Shown one piece after another: positions 17,261 to 26,569 of a stretch of DNA of 64,000 nt. Position 1 is the stretch's first letter, and each line of letters starts with the position of its first letter. The notes under the pieces are model-generated. The model did not search any database. It saw only the letters and a list, made by a program, of their open reading frames with translations, and had not been told where the DNA came from. Both the position numbers and the translations under genes were made by a program. This DNA comes from Hydrococcus rivularis NIES-593 (GTDB taxonomy: Bacteria > Cyanobacteriota > Cyanobacteriia > Cyanobacteriales > Microcystaceae), in NCBI RefSeq assembly GCF_001904635.1, contig NZ_MRCB01000002.1:1-64000 (forward strand). The letters run 5' to 3'.

Positions 17261-20200
17261 TCAATTTACGCTTGGGGTAGATAAATCCAAACTCAATTGA
17301 ATACATTGACGCGATCGCAATTCTTCACAACGATGATTATGGTAGGCTGCCACCAAGTTATTATCTAACCAAAATTCAGAACTCCCAGGATATTTTTGGT
17401 CTTTCAATAACCATTGTCTAAACACTTCTTCGCGACCGTCTTTAGACGCAACTATTTGATAGACTCTCACTCGTTTTTGACGATTTCCCTCACAACAGAT
17501 ATTAGTCAATCCATAGCCAATTTCTTCGAGAAATCGCCTAATTATGACTATTGGGCTAGCATTTTTAGCAATTCCCATGCCCATTACTGTTTTAATTTCT
17601 GTGCGGTTATTCTTAGCAATTTGAGCAATCTTTTGCAGATCGTCATCTGTATTGCGCAATTCTCTAGATGGATTGGCTAATAATCCTGGGATACCTAAGA
17701 CTTCCATTGTGCCAATAATAGCTCCTAATTGGGAGCCATTAAAATCAGGGGAAAATAAACTTCCCTGACCTTTTTCGATTAGTTTTCTAGCAACTATTGC
17801 ATCTCTATCTGCTAGATAAAAACGCCCGATAGTTAAAAAATAATGGAGGCGAATTTTTCGATACCAATTATCATCATCCAGAGCAACGATTTGAGGAGTA
17901 ATAGGTATGCAATAGCGTTTTTTCAGAGTATATTTTCTTAAAGATCTCCGTTCTGTAATCGTTTTAACCAATCGTTTTTTTAGCTCATGATATTGTTCTT
18001 CAGTTAGGTCGTCAGCTAGCGCGATCGCTTCGCATTCTGCTTGATAGTTTTGCTCTCTAACTGCATTAATAGCTTCAGTTAATTGATTTTGACTTTTGAC
18101 TCTTTCCCAAGCTTCAGCCAGTGAATATCGATCGGGAAAATGGGAAGAAGAAATTTTTCCTCCGTCCTTTATTTGATGTCCTTCTTCCCCTAGCAAGGCA
18201 AGCACGGAATCTCGATAATTAATCATTAAAGCATTGACGCGAACTGCCATTTTTGCCCAACAAAATAGCGATTCTGCTTGAAATCCCGTATCGATATCGT
18301 CGAGTGCCTCGAAATCGGATTGTTGTAGCAAGCGAATATTCAGTTCGGTTAAACGATGACCGGACGTGAGTAATGCAGGAATAGACGTAGAACCATTTCC
18401 GATTTGATTGAACCCATAGGAGGCAACCCAAATATAGCGGGGAATATTCTCTCGAATTCTTGCCAATGCTTGACAGATAGATGTTGCCGGTTGCACGCCT
18501 TGAGCAATACTCCAAACGGAAGTAAAGTGTCCTTTCAAATCGATACTGACACCGGTTTCAATGGACGGACTTGCTAGGACGATATCGTACTCAGATAAGA
18601 CGCGATCGAGATTAGTAATACAGTTATAAGCAGGATGACTCGGTTCTGCTAGAGATTCAGAATCGATGCGAAGAATTTTGGTTCCTGGAAATTGTTTTTT
18701 AAAATAGGATTCAAGGGTACGAGTCCCCCATTGACTGGTTAATTTCTGTGCCGAGAGACAAACAAAAGGTTTGCCACCTTCTTTGATATGTTTGACTAAA
18801 TCTCTTACCAGTCTTTTTGGGTCGCTTTCTGAATAGTTATAGACTTTCCAAGCTTCTTTTTCGGTAGGTTTCCAGTCATTTTGAATGATAAAAGGTTCTA
18901 GGGAAATTCCAGCCAGAGAAATTAAATAATCTAGGGAAATATCGCTTAAATCTGCATCGGCAACAAATACTTGTCCGCCACCGCCTAAAACATTTTGCAT
19001 CAAAGTTTTGAGTGACTTGAGTATGGCAACGCGATTGCTTCTACAAGTATCAGAATTTAAGCCGTGCCAAAGTACTTGTTCGACTTCATCGATAATTACG
19101 ATTCCATCCGACCAATGAGTAGCATTAAATTGTGCCTGGGAATTGGGGTGCAAAGAGTCGATACATAACCCATATCCCAATACTTGCTCTTGCGGACGAT
19201 CTCGCACTTCAGTAATGTATTTCAGTCCAAAGCGCTGACAAAGTTCTTCAACCAGTCGAATTCGATGTCCGATAACTAACACCCATTGTTGGCGCTCCCT
19301 AGCTCGTGCGACGATCTTTTCTAGAAACTGAGTCTTTCCCGTGCCTTTGGGGGATTTAATGCCGACTAGCTTAGCCGTTGCGGGAATCTCTAAATCGGGA
19401 AGATAGCGATCGTTGACCTGAAGGTTGGGAGTATAAGTCAGACGCGCCCATCCCTGTGCTTTCCAGGTATCTAGGGGAATTGCTCTTTGATAAGCTTCAT
19501 CAAGGGCAGGTTGACCCGCTTTAGCAATGAAGTCGTCAATGCCTTTTCCGAGTTCGGGTTTCCAGGTAATAATTTTGACACAACAGCCTATTTTAGTCAG
19601 CAGATACCCCATTTTTCCGATCGCTGCGTTGACCGCTTTGATGGTGTTGGGTTTCCTATCTTGGTCGAAAGCAATGTAAATTTCTCGTCCCGACGCGACT
19701 AATTTTTCTAATTGAGGAGTGAGATGGGATTTGCCGATGCGATTTCCTCGTTCGTCTCTGGGAGTGCGATAGCCGTTGTTAATTCCTGGAAGTCCAATCG
19801 CTGCATAACCTGCCGTGAGTAACGCGCCAGCTTTTTTCGCGCCTTCGGTAATGCACAATGGGATTGAAGGATGGTTCGCCAGCCATTGCCAAAAACCGAG
19901 ATCGGGTTGCTTTTTGTCGATCTCTTGTGGTAGGATTTCCATCCCGCAGCGAGCGGCGATGCGCTGCCATACATGCAAAGGAACTCGTAAAGCGAAGATA
20001 CCAGTGGGCGCGTAGGGCGGATGCTCGTATTTAATGGGTTTGTTGCGATCGCTACTCAGACGAGGGCGTTGTGGTTTAAAACATCCCCAGAGATCGTCGT
20101 CTCCGGTTAGTAGATCGATCCCAGAACACCACCATCCTCCTTCTTCCGTGTGTTCGTAGCGTTTGAGAACGCGATCGCTAACTCGCCCATCGTTGCGTCT

Positions 20201-20320
20201 GGGGATCTCGTCAGAGTAAAGTAGATACTCTGAGGGTGCAGAACCGTCTAATGCAGTTACGTTGAGGCGAATTAGCTGTTCGTCAACACAGCTTTTTTGC
20301 CACTCAAGTAGATGGTTCAT
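17261..20320 (-). CDS. CyRepA1-type plasmid replication protein (DUF3854 plus helicase)
   Basis: The 1019-residue protein has an N-terminal region with RRNDGRVSD, GGWWCSGID and WGCFKPQRPR. A TOPRIM-like DUF3854 domain follows (TEGAKKAGALL near 159, IAFDQDRKPNTIKAVN near 217, GKGIDDF near 259), then a P-loop helicase region with Walker A SPKGTGKTQ (about 323) and a VIIDEVEQVLW Walker B. This combination is the primase-helicase-like CyRepA1 family of cyanobacterial plasmid replication proteins. No partition genes or iterons are visible around it, so it looks like a chromosomal homologue or a plasmid relic. I chose the ATG at 20320 because a perfect AGGAGG precedes it. The frame also opens further upstream with a TTG. 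Confidence 0.75.
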   Translation of the reverse strand: MNHLLEWQKSCVDEQLIRLNVTALDGSAPSEYLLYSDEIPRRNDGRVSDRVLKRYEHTEEGGWWCSGIDLLTGDDDLWGCFKPQRPRLSSDRNKPIKYEHPPYAPTGIFALRVPLHVWQRIAARCGMEILPQEIDKKQPDLGFWQWLANHPSIPLCITEGAKKAGALLTAGYAAIGLPGINNGYRTPRDERGNRIGKSHLTPQLEKLVASGREIYIAFDQDRKPNTIKAVNAAIGKMGYLLTKIGCCVKIITWKPELGKGIDDFIAKAGQPALDEAYQRAIPLDTWKAQGWARLTYTPNLQVNDRYLPDLEIPATAKLVGIKSPKGTGKTQFLEKIVARARERQQWVLVIGHRIRLVEELCQRFGLKYITEVRDRPQEQVLGYGLCIDSLHPNSQAQFNATHWSDGIVIIDEVEQVLWHGLNSDTCRSNRVAILKSLKTLMQNVLGGGGQVFVADADLSDISLDYLISLAGISLEPFIIQNDWKPTEKEAWKVYNYSESDPKRLVRDLVKHIKEGGKPFVCLSAQKLTSQWGTRTLESYFKKQFPGTKILRIDSESLAEPSHPAYNCITNLDRVLSEYDIVLASPSIETGVSIDLKGHFTSVWSIAQGVQPATSICQALARIRENIPRYIWVASYGFNQIGNGSTSIPALLTSGHRLTELNIRLLQQSDFEALDDIDTGFQAESLFCWAKMAVRVNALMINYRDSVLALLGEEGHQIKDGGKISSSHFPDRYSLAEAWERVKSQNQLTEAINAVREQNYQAECEAIALADDLTEEQYHELKKRLVKTITERRSLRKYTLKKRYCIPITPQIVALDDDNWYRKIRLHYFLTIGRFYLADRDAIVARKLIEKGQGSLFSPDFNGSQLGAIIGTMEVLGIPGLLANPSRELRNTDDDLQKIAQIAKNNRTEIKTVMGMGIAKNASPIVIIRRFLEEIGYGLTNICCEGNRQKRVRVYQIVASKDGREEVFRQWLLKDQKYPGSSEFWLDNNLVAAYHNHRCEELRSRQCIQLSLDLSTPSVN

Positions 20321-20327
20321 CCCTTTT

Positions 20328-20333
20328 CCTCCT
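20328..20333 (-). promoter_or_regulatory. Strong ribosome-binding site deciding the CyRepA1 start
   Basis: AGGAGG on the minus strand lies seven bases upstream of the ATG at 20320. It falls inside the upstream extension opened by a TTG, so the ATG is the better start. Confidence 0.75.
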
Positions 20334-20484
20334 AAAACACCCAAGGCAAAACACTACCTATAGCGCTTTGTTTCATAATTTTAGAGCAAAAACACTATAT
20401 GTGGAAAAAAAATCTCAAGTGCGAGGAGGAATATTATCTACAGTTAGTAGTGATGAATTGCGACTTTTACCTTCTGACTTTTTG

Positions 20485-21828
20485 TCAAGACTTGATTTCC
20501 TTAAACCGTTCTTTAGCTGCCCCAAACGCCTCTTGCATTGCAGATTGAATTTTCTTCGGATCGGGTTTCTTCCCGCCCATAAGATCGCCGAAATACACGC
20601 AAGCGCCTTCTCCTAGCGCCCAGGTGTAGGCAGCAGCCCAGGAAGCCGCGATCGCGCTGCCCAACCCTGGGATAAATTTAATCAACTCCCGTCCAATCGC
20701 TTTTGCTAGCAATCCCCCTGCGATCGTGCTAACTATGCCTCCTGCCTGGGATGGGGTCAGCGTCTGCCCGTACAATTTCCCCAACAGACCTACCATTGAG
20801 ACTTGTAGGGCAGTTAATACTGGCATGGTAGCGAATGGTAGGGGTACGGCCGCTACCGTTGCTGCGATAACGGCAAATGCCAAAATATAACGCCGTCCCA
20901 CATCTCGATAGAGATTGCCAATTTGCTCGCCAACATCTCCATCTAATAGCTGATGAATCGCACGGGCTTCCGCCTCTGGAAGTAAGTCTGACAGCGCATC
21001 TCTAAACGCTTCTAAGCCATAAAACACTGGATTGTAGCCATCTTCTTCTAAGGTAAAGTCGATGAGAACGGCGCGATCGCACAGTCCGGCAAAAGCTTGC
21101 TGCAATGCGGCAAACGCTCGGTTGACCTCCTCAAAGTCGGGGGGATAAGGAGGATGATCGGCAGTACTGGAAGGATAAACCTCATGCAAGCAAGTTACCG
21201 CCAGCAAACAGGGAATATCTGGATATTTCTGACGCAACTGCCGAGCAATTTGTCGCAGCGCCTCTGTTGCGAAATCATTGATTTTTACAGTTAAAATTAG
21301 GACTCTCGCCCCGCGACTTTCTTGGTTTAAATCGCCAATCAGTTCTCGAACAATTGTCTGAGTGTCCTGGTTCACGTCTCCCAATCCTACCGTATCGGTA
21401 AAAATGAGCAACGGCAGGTCACTCGATGGATAAATATAACGCTCGGTGTGTTGCGTGTGAGGACGAAATCCTTGACCGACAATCTCGGCGCAAACACCTG
21501 TCAGTCCCCGCACGATCGAACTTTTTCCAGCTTGAGGCTTACCGATTAGAAGGGCTTCCGTGGTCGGCAGTTGCGATCGAACCGTCTCCAAAATCTCAGC
21601 AACCCGATCTTCGCTAACGCTAAACCACTTCACGACTGTTTGTGCGACTTGCTCTAGGGGGAGGAATTGCATCAATTGCGTTGTTGCCTGGTTCCAGACT
21701 TCAGTCGCGTGGTTTGTCCAGGAATCTTTTCCCGACCCGGACATTTCATCGTTAGTCGGCACTTCGTTAGGTTGCTCAGAGCTTGCCGATCGCGAGTCAG
21801 CATCGCGTTGCTCAATCATTCGTTCCAA
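20485..21828 (-). CDS. DUF697 (YcjF-like) membrane GTPase
   Basis: The 447-residue protein has an Era/Septin-like G domain at about residues 85-270: G1 GKPQAGKSSI, G3 DTVGLGD. A clear NKxD G4 box is not seen; TCLHEVYP occupies its place. The C-terminal DUF697 region has two or three hydrophobic segments (YILAFAVIAATVAAVPLPFATMPV and the glycine-rich AGGIVSTIAGGLLAKAIG) and probably associates with membrane. The N-terminal 50 residues are polar and disordered-looking. Such GTPases are common in cyanobacteria but their role is poorly defined. It lies upstream of the CyRepA1-like gene in the same direction, separated by 164 bp. Confidence 0.78.
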   Translation of the reverse strand: MERMIEQRDADSRSASSEQPNEVPTNDEMSGSGKDSWTNHATEVWNQATTQLMQFLPLEQVAQTVVKWFSVSEDRVAEILETVRSQLPTTEALLIGKPQAGKSSIVRGLTGVCAEIVGQGFRPHTQHTERYIYPSSDLPLLIFTDTVGLGDVNQDTQTIVRELIGDLNQESRGARVLILTVKINDFATEALRQIARQLRQKYPDIPCLLAVTCLHEVYPSSTADHPPYPPDFEEVNRAFAALQQAFAGLCDRAVLIDFTLEEDGYNPVFYGLEAFRDALSDLLPEAEARAIHQLLDGDVGEQIGNLYRDVGRRYILAFAVIAATVAAVPLPFATMPVLTALQVSMVGLLGKLYGQTLTPSQAGGIVSTIAGGLLAKAIGRELIKFIPGLGSAIAASWAAAYTWALGEGACVYFGDLMGGKKPDPKKIQSAMQEAFGAAKERFKEIKS

Positions 21829-21969
21829 ACGGCAAATAGGGTCAGACCAACTCTAGTCTAGCATTCAGAATTTTTCGCGGAGCTGGTCAAGCGGCTTTGC
21901 GGCAATTCGTAATTAGGGAGGACTCTGCGCGTCCAAACCGGATAACTATTGAAATCTTACTGCAACCAA

Positions 21970-23031
21970 TTATTTAGTCATACCACTACTCAATTTTTCG
22001 TAGGCAGCCAGAATAATTTGCTCTGTCTCTTCCCAACCGATACATTTATCCGTCACAGAAACACCATATTTTAGATGCTCTAGTTGGTTGGGAATCGATT
22101 GGTTGCCTTCATAGAGGTTGGATTCCAACATCATGCCAACGATTGACGTATTCCCCGACGCTATTTGTCGAACGACATTTTCAAAAACAGAAGCTTGTAA
22201 TCTGTGATCTTTATTAGAATTTCCATGGCTGCAATCGATAACGATTCGCGGGGGCAAATTTGCCTCTTTTAATTTTTCTTCTACCAGTTTTACGTTGGCT
22301 GGGTCGTAGTTGGGCTTGCCGTTACCGCCCCTTAAAATTACGTGACCGTAAGCATTTCCTTTCGTTTTAAAAACGCTTACCTGCCCTTTTTGATTGATTC
22401 CCAGAAAATGATGGGGGCTTCTGGCAGACTGTATAGCATTTAAAGCCACTTCAATATTGCCATCGGTGCCGTTTTTAAACCCTACAGGCATCGAAAGTCC
22501 GCTTGCCATTTCGCGATGAGTTTGCGATTCGGTCGTGCGCGCTCCGATGGCAGACCAGGAAATCAGTTCGCTCATGTACTGAGGGACGATGGGATCGAGG
22601 GCTTCTGTGGCGGCGGGCAATCCCAATTCAGCAATTTTTAAAAGCAGGCTGCGTGCCATTAATAAACCTTTTTCGATATGAAAAGAATCGTCCATATCGG
22701 GATCGTTAATTAATCCTTTCCACCCTACTGTCGTCCTCGGTTTTTCAAAGTAAACTCTCATAACGAGCAGCAGCTTATCTTTGACGCGATCGCTCAGAAT
22801 TTTCAGTCTTTGTGAATATTCAATCGCTGCTTTTGGATCGTGGATGGAACACGGTCCGACTACGATAAATTTTCTACTATCTTTAAAATCTAAGATATTT
22901 TTTATTTCTTTTCTATATTTTAGAATAGTTTTTTCTGTCGAAGGCGTTAACGGCAATTTTGATTTTACTTCATGGGGAGTTAATAGTACATGAGAGTTTT
23001 GAATATGAGTGTTAAATAATTGATTTTTCAT
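21970..23031 (-). CDS. aroF: 3-deoxy-7-phosphoheptulonate (DAHP) synthase, class I
   Basis: The enzyme condenses phosphoenolpyruvate and erythrose-4-phosphate in the first step of the shikimate pathway. The 353-residue protein is the AroFGH type with an N-terminal regulatory extension. VVGPCSIHDPKAAIEYS, MRVYFEKPRTTVGWKGL, GARTTESQTHREMASG, ILRGGNGKPNYD and IVIDCSHGNSNKDH carry the metal and substrate residues. Which aromatic amino acid inhibits it cannot be read reliably, so the aroF symbol is a family label. ATG start, monocistronic. Confidence 0.92.
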   Translation of the reverse strand: MKNQLFNTHIQNSHVLLTPHEVKSKLPLTPSTEKTILKYRKEIKNILDFKDSRKFIVVGPCSIHDPKAAIEYSQRLKILSDRVKDKLLLVMRVYFEKPRTTVGWKGLINDPDMDDSFHIEKGLLMARSLLLKIAELGLPAATEALDPIVPQYMSELISWSAIGARTTESQTHREMASGLSMPVGFKNGTDGNIEVALNAIQSARSPHHFLGINQKGQVSVFKTKGNAYGHVILRGGNGKPNYDPANVKLVEEKLKEANLPPRIVIDCSHGNSNKDHRLQASVFENVVRQIASGNTSIVGMMLESNLYEGNQSIPNQLEHLKYGVSVTDKCIGWEETEQIILAAYEKLSSGMTK

Positions 23032-23095
23032 TAATTCTGCCGAATTTTTTTATACTAGCTTAATATGATATTGCAGTCCTAATTAAATTGCGAAT

Positions 23096-23112
23096 GCGAG
23101 CATCCTGCTCGC
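23096..23112. repeat. Short palindrome GCGAGCA-tcc-TGCTCGC
   Basis: A perfect 7-bp inverted repeat with a 3-base loop lies between aroF and the glycosyltransferase gene. It is related in style to the hairpin at 35371-35393. Such GC-rich palindromes are scattered in cyanobacterial spacers. Function unknown. Confidence 0.5.
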
Positions 23113-23246
23113 GTGTAAGCCTGACTTGCGAACGGGATGTACCCGCTACGCAAAGGCAATACCTAAACGTACTCATAACTTATTTTTTAGATCGAGGCTA
23201 CAAATTTCTCCTACTCCTCCCACATTCCGACAGCAACTGGGGCTAA

Positions 23247-23972
23247 TTATCTAGCCAGTAAAGCTCGCCAGAAAAACTCAGGCAAAGCTAGCATGCGCTT
23301 CCAACGCCAGGGTTCTTGATAGAGTCGATAGAGCCACTCTAAATTATTTTCCCGCAACAAAACGGGCGCTCTTTCTTTGGTTCCAGACCAGATATCAAAA
23401 CTCCCGCCTACGCCAATCCAAATGGCTTCGGGACAAAGAGAGCGGTTTTGGCGAATCCAAAATTCCTGACGCGGAACCCCCAATCCGACCAAAATGAGTT
23501 TTGGTTGGGTTACCTTGAGCGTTTCTTTCCAATTGTCTTCTTCTGCTGGCGAGAGATAGCCGTGATTGCTAATAATTGAGATTCCGGGCACTTTCTGCCG
23601 CCAAGTTTGGGCTGCTTTCTGCACAATTTCGGGTTTACCGCCATAGAAGGCAATGGGATAGGATTTGCCCAATCGTCCGACTTGTCGGAGTAACGACTCT
23701 GCTAGTTCGATTCCCGGACAGCGTTGCTGCCGCTGCCCTCGCAGGCGCAGATAGAGAACGATTCCAGCCCCATCGGGAATGACGAGATCGGCTTCTCGAA
23801 TGATGCTGGCTACGTCGGGATTTTTTTCTGCAAGAATCGCCATTTCTGCGTTTAGCGTTACTACGTGAGTTCCTACTTTCTGGTGTAAGCGTTGTAGGAG
23901 CCAACTCGTATAGTCATTGAAGAGATGGACGGGCAACTTTAAGACAGAAAAGGTTTTAGGAGTCTTTAACAT
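23247..23972 (-). CDS. WecG/TagA/CpsF-family glycosyltransferase
   Basis: The 241-residue GT26-family enzyme carries TLNAEMAILAEKNP, VIPDGAGIVLYLRL (the DG of the active site), PGIELAESLL, the PIAFYGG turn and VGLGVPRQEFWI. FDIWSGTKERAP and PWRWKRM follow near the end. Family members transfer N-acetylhexosamines to lipid-linked intermediates in wall teichoic acid, enterobacterial common antigen or capsule synthesis. In cyanobacteria they probably serve extracellular polysaccharide assembly. A distant paralogue sits at 31826-32581. No polysaccharide genes adjoin this copy. Confidence 0.85.
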   Translation of the reverse strand: MLKTPKTFSVLKLPVHLFNDYTSWLLQRLHQKVGTHVVTLNAEMAILAEKNPDVASIIREADLVIPDGAGIVLYLRLRGQRQQRCPGIELAESLLRQVGRLGKSYPIAFYGGKPEIVQKAAQTWRQKVPGISIISNHGYLSPAEEDNWKETLKVTQPKLILVGLGVPRQEFWIRQNRSLCPEAIWIGVGGSFDIWSGTKERAPVLLRENNLEWLYRLYQEPWRWKRMLALPEFFWRALLAR

Positions 23973-24242
23973 ATCCAGATTTTTACGCGCTCTAAAATCT
24001 CCTCACATTAATTTACTGTACTTTACAAAGCGAGAACTAGAAAACCCACATTTTGCAGTACCCTCTTGGAATGAGAAGACAAAATTAGTTTTATTGATAT
24101 AAAGACGAATTTTGCGATCGCAAAGTGGCAATCTCTACTGGATCGCCCTTTTGTGTAAAGTTTTGTAAATTCTTGAATAAATTCTCCTCTCAAACTCTAA
24201 CAAACTGACAAAACAACACAAAATCTAAGCTTGAGAGGGGCG

Positions 24243-24633
24243 ATGAGAAAAATAACGCTTAAAAAGTTTCTGTACTGGTTCATCGGCGAAAGGACTCGAC
24301 GAAGCTTATACCATTTTTCATTCATTAATGACACAGATGGTCGATCGCCCTCACCCCAACTCCTCTCCCAAATTGGGAGAAGGGAGAAGGATGTCGATCG
24401 CGAAAACCTGAAAATTAGTATTAGTAGGAATTTGGAAATGGTTATGGGATTTACCTGGCGAACCTGGCGCAAAAGTTGCCCAAGAGGTAGCGAAAGAATC
24501 GCTTAAGTCAATTTCTTTTATGGGTGCAAACGGAGAAATGAAGTTTTTACCGACAGGCGATCGCGTGGGTAAAGCCATTTTAATTCAGGTACGACCTAGC
24601 GCGTCGGGATACGATTTTATACCAATTCAATAG
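24243..24633 (+). pseudogene. Decayed gene with binding-protein-like C-terminus
   Basis: An ATG after a good ribosome-binding site (GAGGGGCG) opens a frame reading LKKFLYWFIGERTRRS. It then runs into a GC-rich intergenic repeat (CTCTCCCAAATTGGGAGAAG). After a frame change, 24412-24633 reads GIWKWLWDLPGEPGAKVA and ends GEMKFLPTGDR ... SGYDFIPIQ. The ending parallels the last residues of the CHAT/binding-protein fusion at 27176-29167 (GTIKFLPSGDR ... SGYKFVLLPR). I infer a second, mostly deleted gene of this type, interrupted by a repeat and frameshifted. No intact domain remains. Confidence 0.55.
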
Positions 24634-24701
24634 AAAATTGTACCCGAATAACTAAGGCAAAAGCTATTCGAGATTACTTAAACTCGAACTAGATTATTAT
24701 T

Positions 24702-25391
24702 ATGGCGAATCCTTGGAACAATAACTTAGATGATTTCGATTGTCAAATCGGCAAACTTATTCAAGAAGCCCGTAGCTATCCAAGAGGCAGTTTAGAACGA
24801 AATAAAAGACTGAATCAAATCGTTAGCCTGATGCAAAAATCGGGAAAAATTATGAAAAGTTATGGAAATATTAATTTTCATGACTATCAAGAAGCACTTC
24901 AGAAAAGCTGGAAGTATTTCTGTGGCAACTTATGCGAAGCCACTACAGCAAAAGAAGCTTATAATCCAGATAAAGGAAGTGTATTTACCTGGTTTAATAG
25001 TTATCTCAAATTTGCCATCATAGAGATTCTGAAAAAAAATCAGCAAGAATACGACAATCGAATTTCCCCAGTCATTTCTCCAGAAACAGGAGAAATCATA
25101 TATCCTTGGGAAAATTTAGCAGCCCCTTCAGAAAACTCTCATTCTTTGCTAAAAGAAATTAAAGAATGGCTAGAAGAAAATAGAGAGCGATTAAGCCAAA
25201 TTCATGTAGACAAGCACCCCGACATTAATTGTTATGTTTTAATCCTCCGTCGCTTGCCTCCAGAAACAGCTTGGAAAATTCTTGCCAATGAATTTGGAGT
25301 TTCTATTCCTACCTTAAGTAGCTTTTATCAGCGCAAATGTTTGCCCAAACTCCAAGACTTTGGCAAAAGTCATTTTGCTGAAATTTTTTGA
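24702..25391 (+). CDS. ECF-like sigma-70 factor
   Basis: The 229-residue protein has a sigma-70 region 2-like segment at about residues 60-115 (DYQEALQKSWKYFC, then GSVFTWFNSYLKFAIIEIL). A C-terminal helix-turn-helix region fits region 4 (ETAWKILANEFGVSIPTLSSFYQRKCLPKL). This pattern is typical of a cyanobacterial ECF-like group. It overlaps the long form of the next gene by four bases and lies 30 bases before that gene's ATG, so it is co-transcribed with DUF1822 and the CHAT gene. A 6-bp inverted repeat (CGAATA/TATTCG, 24645-24670) upstream could be an operator. No anti-sigma factor is evident; a neighbour may play that role. Confidence 0.75.
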   Translation: MANPWNNNLDDFDCQIGKLIQEARSYPRGSLERNKRLNQIVSLMQKSGKIMKSYGNINFHDYQEALQKSWKYFCGNLCEATTAKEAYNPDKGSVFTWFNSYLKFAIIEILKKNQQEYDNRISPVISPETGEIIYPWENLAAPSENSHSLLKEIKEWLEENRERLSQIHVDKHPDINCYVLILRRLPPETAWKILANEFGVSIPTLSSFYQRKCLPKLQDFGKSHFAEIF

Positions 25392-25420
25392 ATCGATCGC
25401 ACTTTAACTCCAGGCAAAAA

Positions 25421-26551
25421 ATGATTGAATCAATCCTCTCTCAACCCCTGACAATTCCTCTGACTCAAGGCGATAGTAAGCTCGCCATTAAATTTGCTCA
25501 ACAGCAACCGACAAAAGAAAAACAAAAGCAAGTTTATTTCAATACCTTAGCCGTACTGGCAGTCAATCGCTACTTAGAAATGCTAGGGATTTCAACCGAT
25601 CTCCAATCCAGCTACAGTTGGAATCCAATTACTCGCCTGTGTGCTGATGTAGCCGACTTAAAAGTAACAGATTTAAAACTCAAAAAATTAGGACATTTAG
25701 AATGTCGCCCCGTTCGAGCAGGTCAAGAATTTGCTTGGATTCCACCGGATGTCTGGGACGAACGAATCGGCTATATTTTTGTTCGATTAGATATAGAATG
25801 CTATCAAGGAACTCTATTAGGATTTCTCCCCACAGTCTCGAAAGAAAAAATTCCAATTTCTTGTCTGCAATCTCTTGACGACTTCCTTGAATTTTTGTAT
25901 AAACCTACCCTTAATTTTGTCTGTTTAAGTGACTGGTTTGATAATATATTTGCAACTGGTTGGGAGGCAATTGAAGAAGTTATCGTCAACAATCAACAAG
26001 CCAATCCTGCCCTAGCCTTTCGCCTTGGCAGAGTTCGTTTTGACAAAATGGAATGGTTGCGACAACAAATTAAACAGTTGTTTCCAACAGGAAAGCCATC
26101 CTCACCAATCCTTCCCCCTCCCGATCGAGATCCGATTCCTGCTCTAGTTCAAATCCTACAAGCAACTCAGGATGAGGAAACGCGCTGGAAAGCAGCCGAA
26201 ATGCTGTGGGAGATCGAGCCAACCCATCCAGCAGCAGGAGTAAGACGAATTATCGATCTGGGAATGCAATTAGGAGGTCATCGAGTTGCCTTGATGGTAG
26301 CTCTTTTAGAAAAGCCCGACCAAAAAGTAGCCGTCCTCCTGCGAGTTTACCCAATGGGAAATCGGGATACTTTACCTCCTCTTTTGCAACTGAGTGTCTA
26401 TGAATCGGACAATCCTGTTGCTCAAGTACAAGCCAGATCTCAGCCTTTAGATAACTATATTCAGCTAAAGTTAATTGCAGAAAATGGAGAAAAATTTAGT
26501 GTCAAGGTAGCGTTAGAGGAGACGAGTTTTATAGAATATTTTATCATTTAA
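25421..26551 (+). CDS. DUF1822 family protein
   Basis: This 376-residue soluble protein belongs to a family known only as DUF1822 in cyanobacteria. The N-terminal block shows the family pattern: LTIPLTQGDSKLAIKFA, VYFNTLAVLAVNRYLEMLGI, then WNPITRLCADVADL. The middle has FAWIPPDVWDERIGYIFV and a LLGFLPTV segment. The C-terminal region (RVALMVALLEKPDQKVAVLLRVYP) is beta-rich. Function unknown. I chose the ATG at 25421, where family-like sequence begins; an upstream TTG adds 11 residues. In my recollection, members recur next to ECF-like sigma and CHAT genes. Confidence 0.78.
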   Translation: MIESILSQPLTIPLTQGDSKLAIKFAQQQPTKEKQKQVYFNTLAVLAVNRYLEMLGISTDLQSSYSWNPITRLCADVADLKVTDLKLKKLGHLECRPVRAGQEFAWIPPDVWDERIGYIFVRLDIECYQGTLLGFLPTVSKEKIPISCLQSLDDFLEFLYKPTLNFVCLSDWFDNIFATGWEAIEEVIVNNQQANPALAFRLGRVRFDKMEWLRQQIKQLFPTGKPSSPILPPPDRDPIPALVQILQATQDEETRWKAAEMLWEIEPTHPAAGVRRIIDLGMQLGGHRVALMVALLEKPDQKVAVLLRVYPMGNRDTLPPLLQLSVYESDNPVAQVQARSQPLDNYIQLKLIAENGEKFSVKVALEETSFIEYFII

Positions 26552-26569
26552 AAAATAAGGACGATCGCT

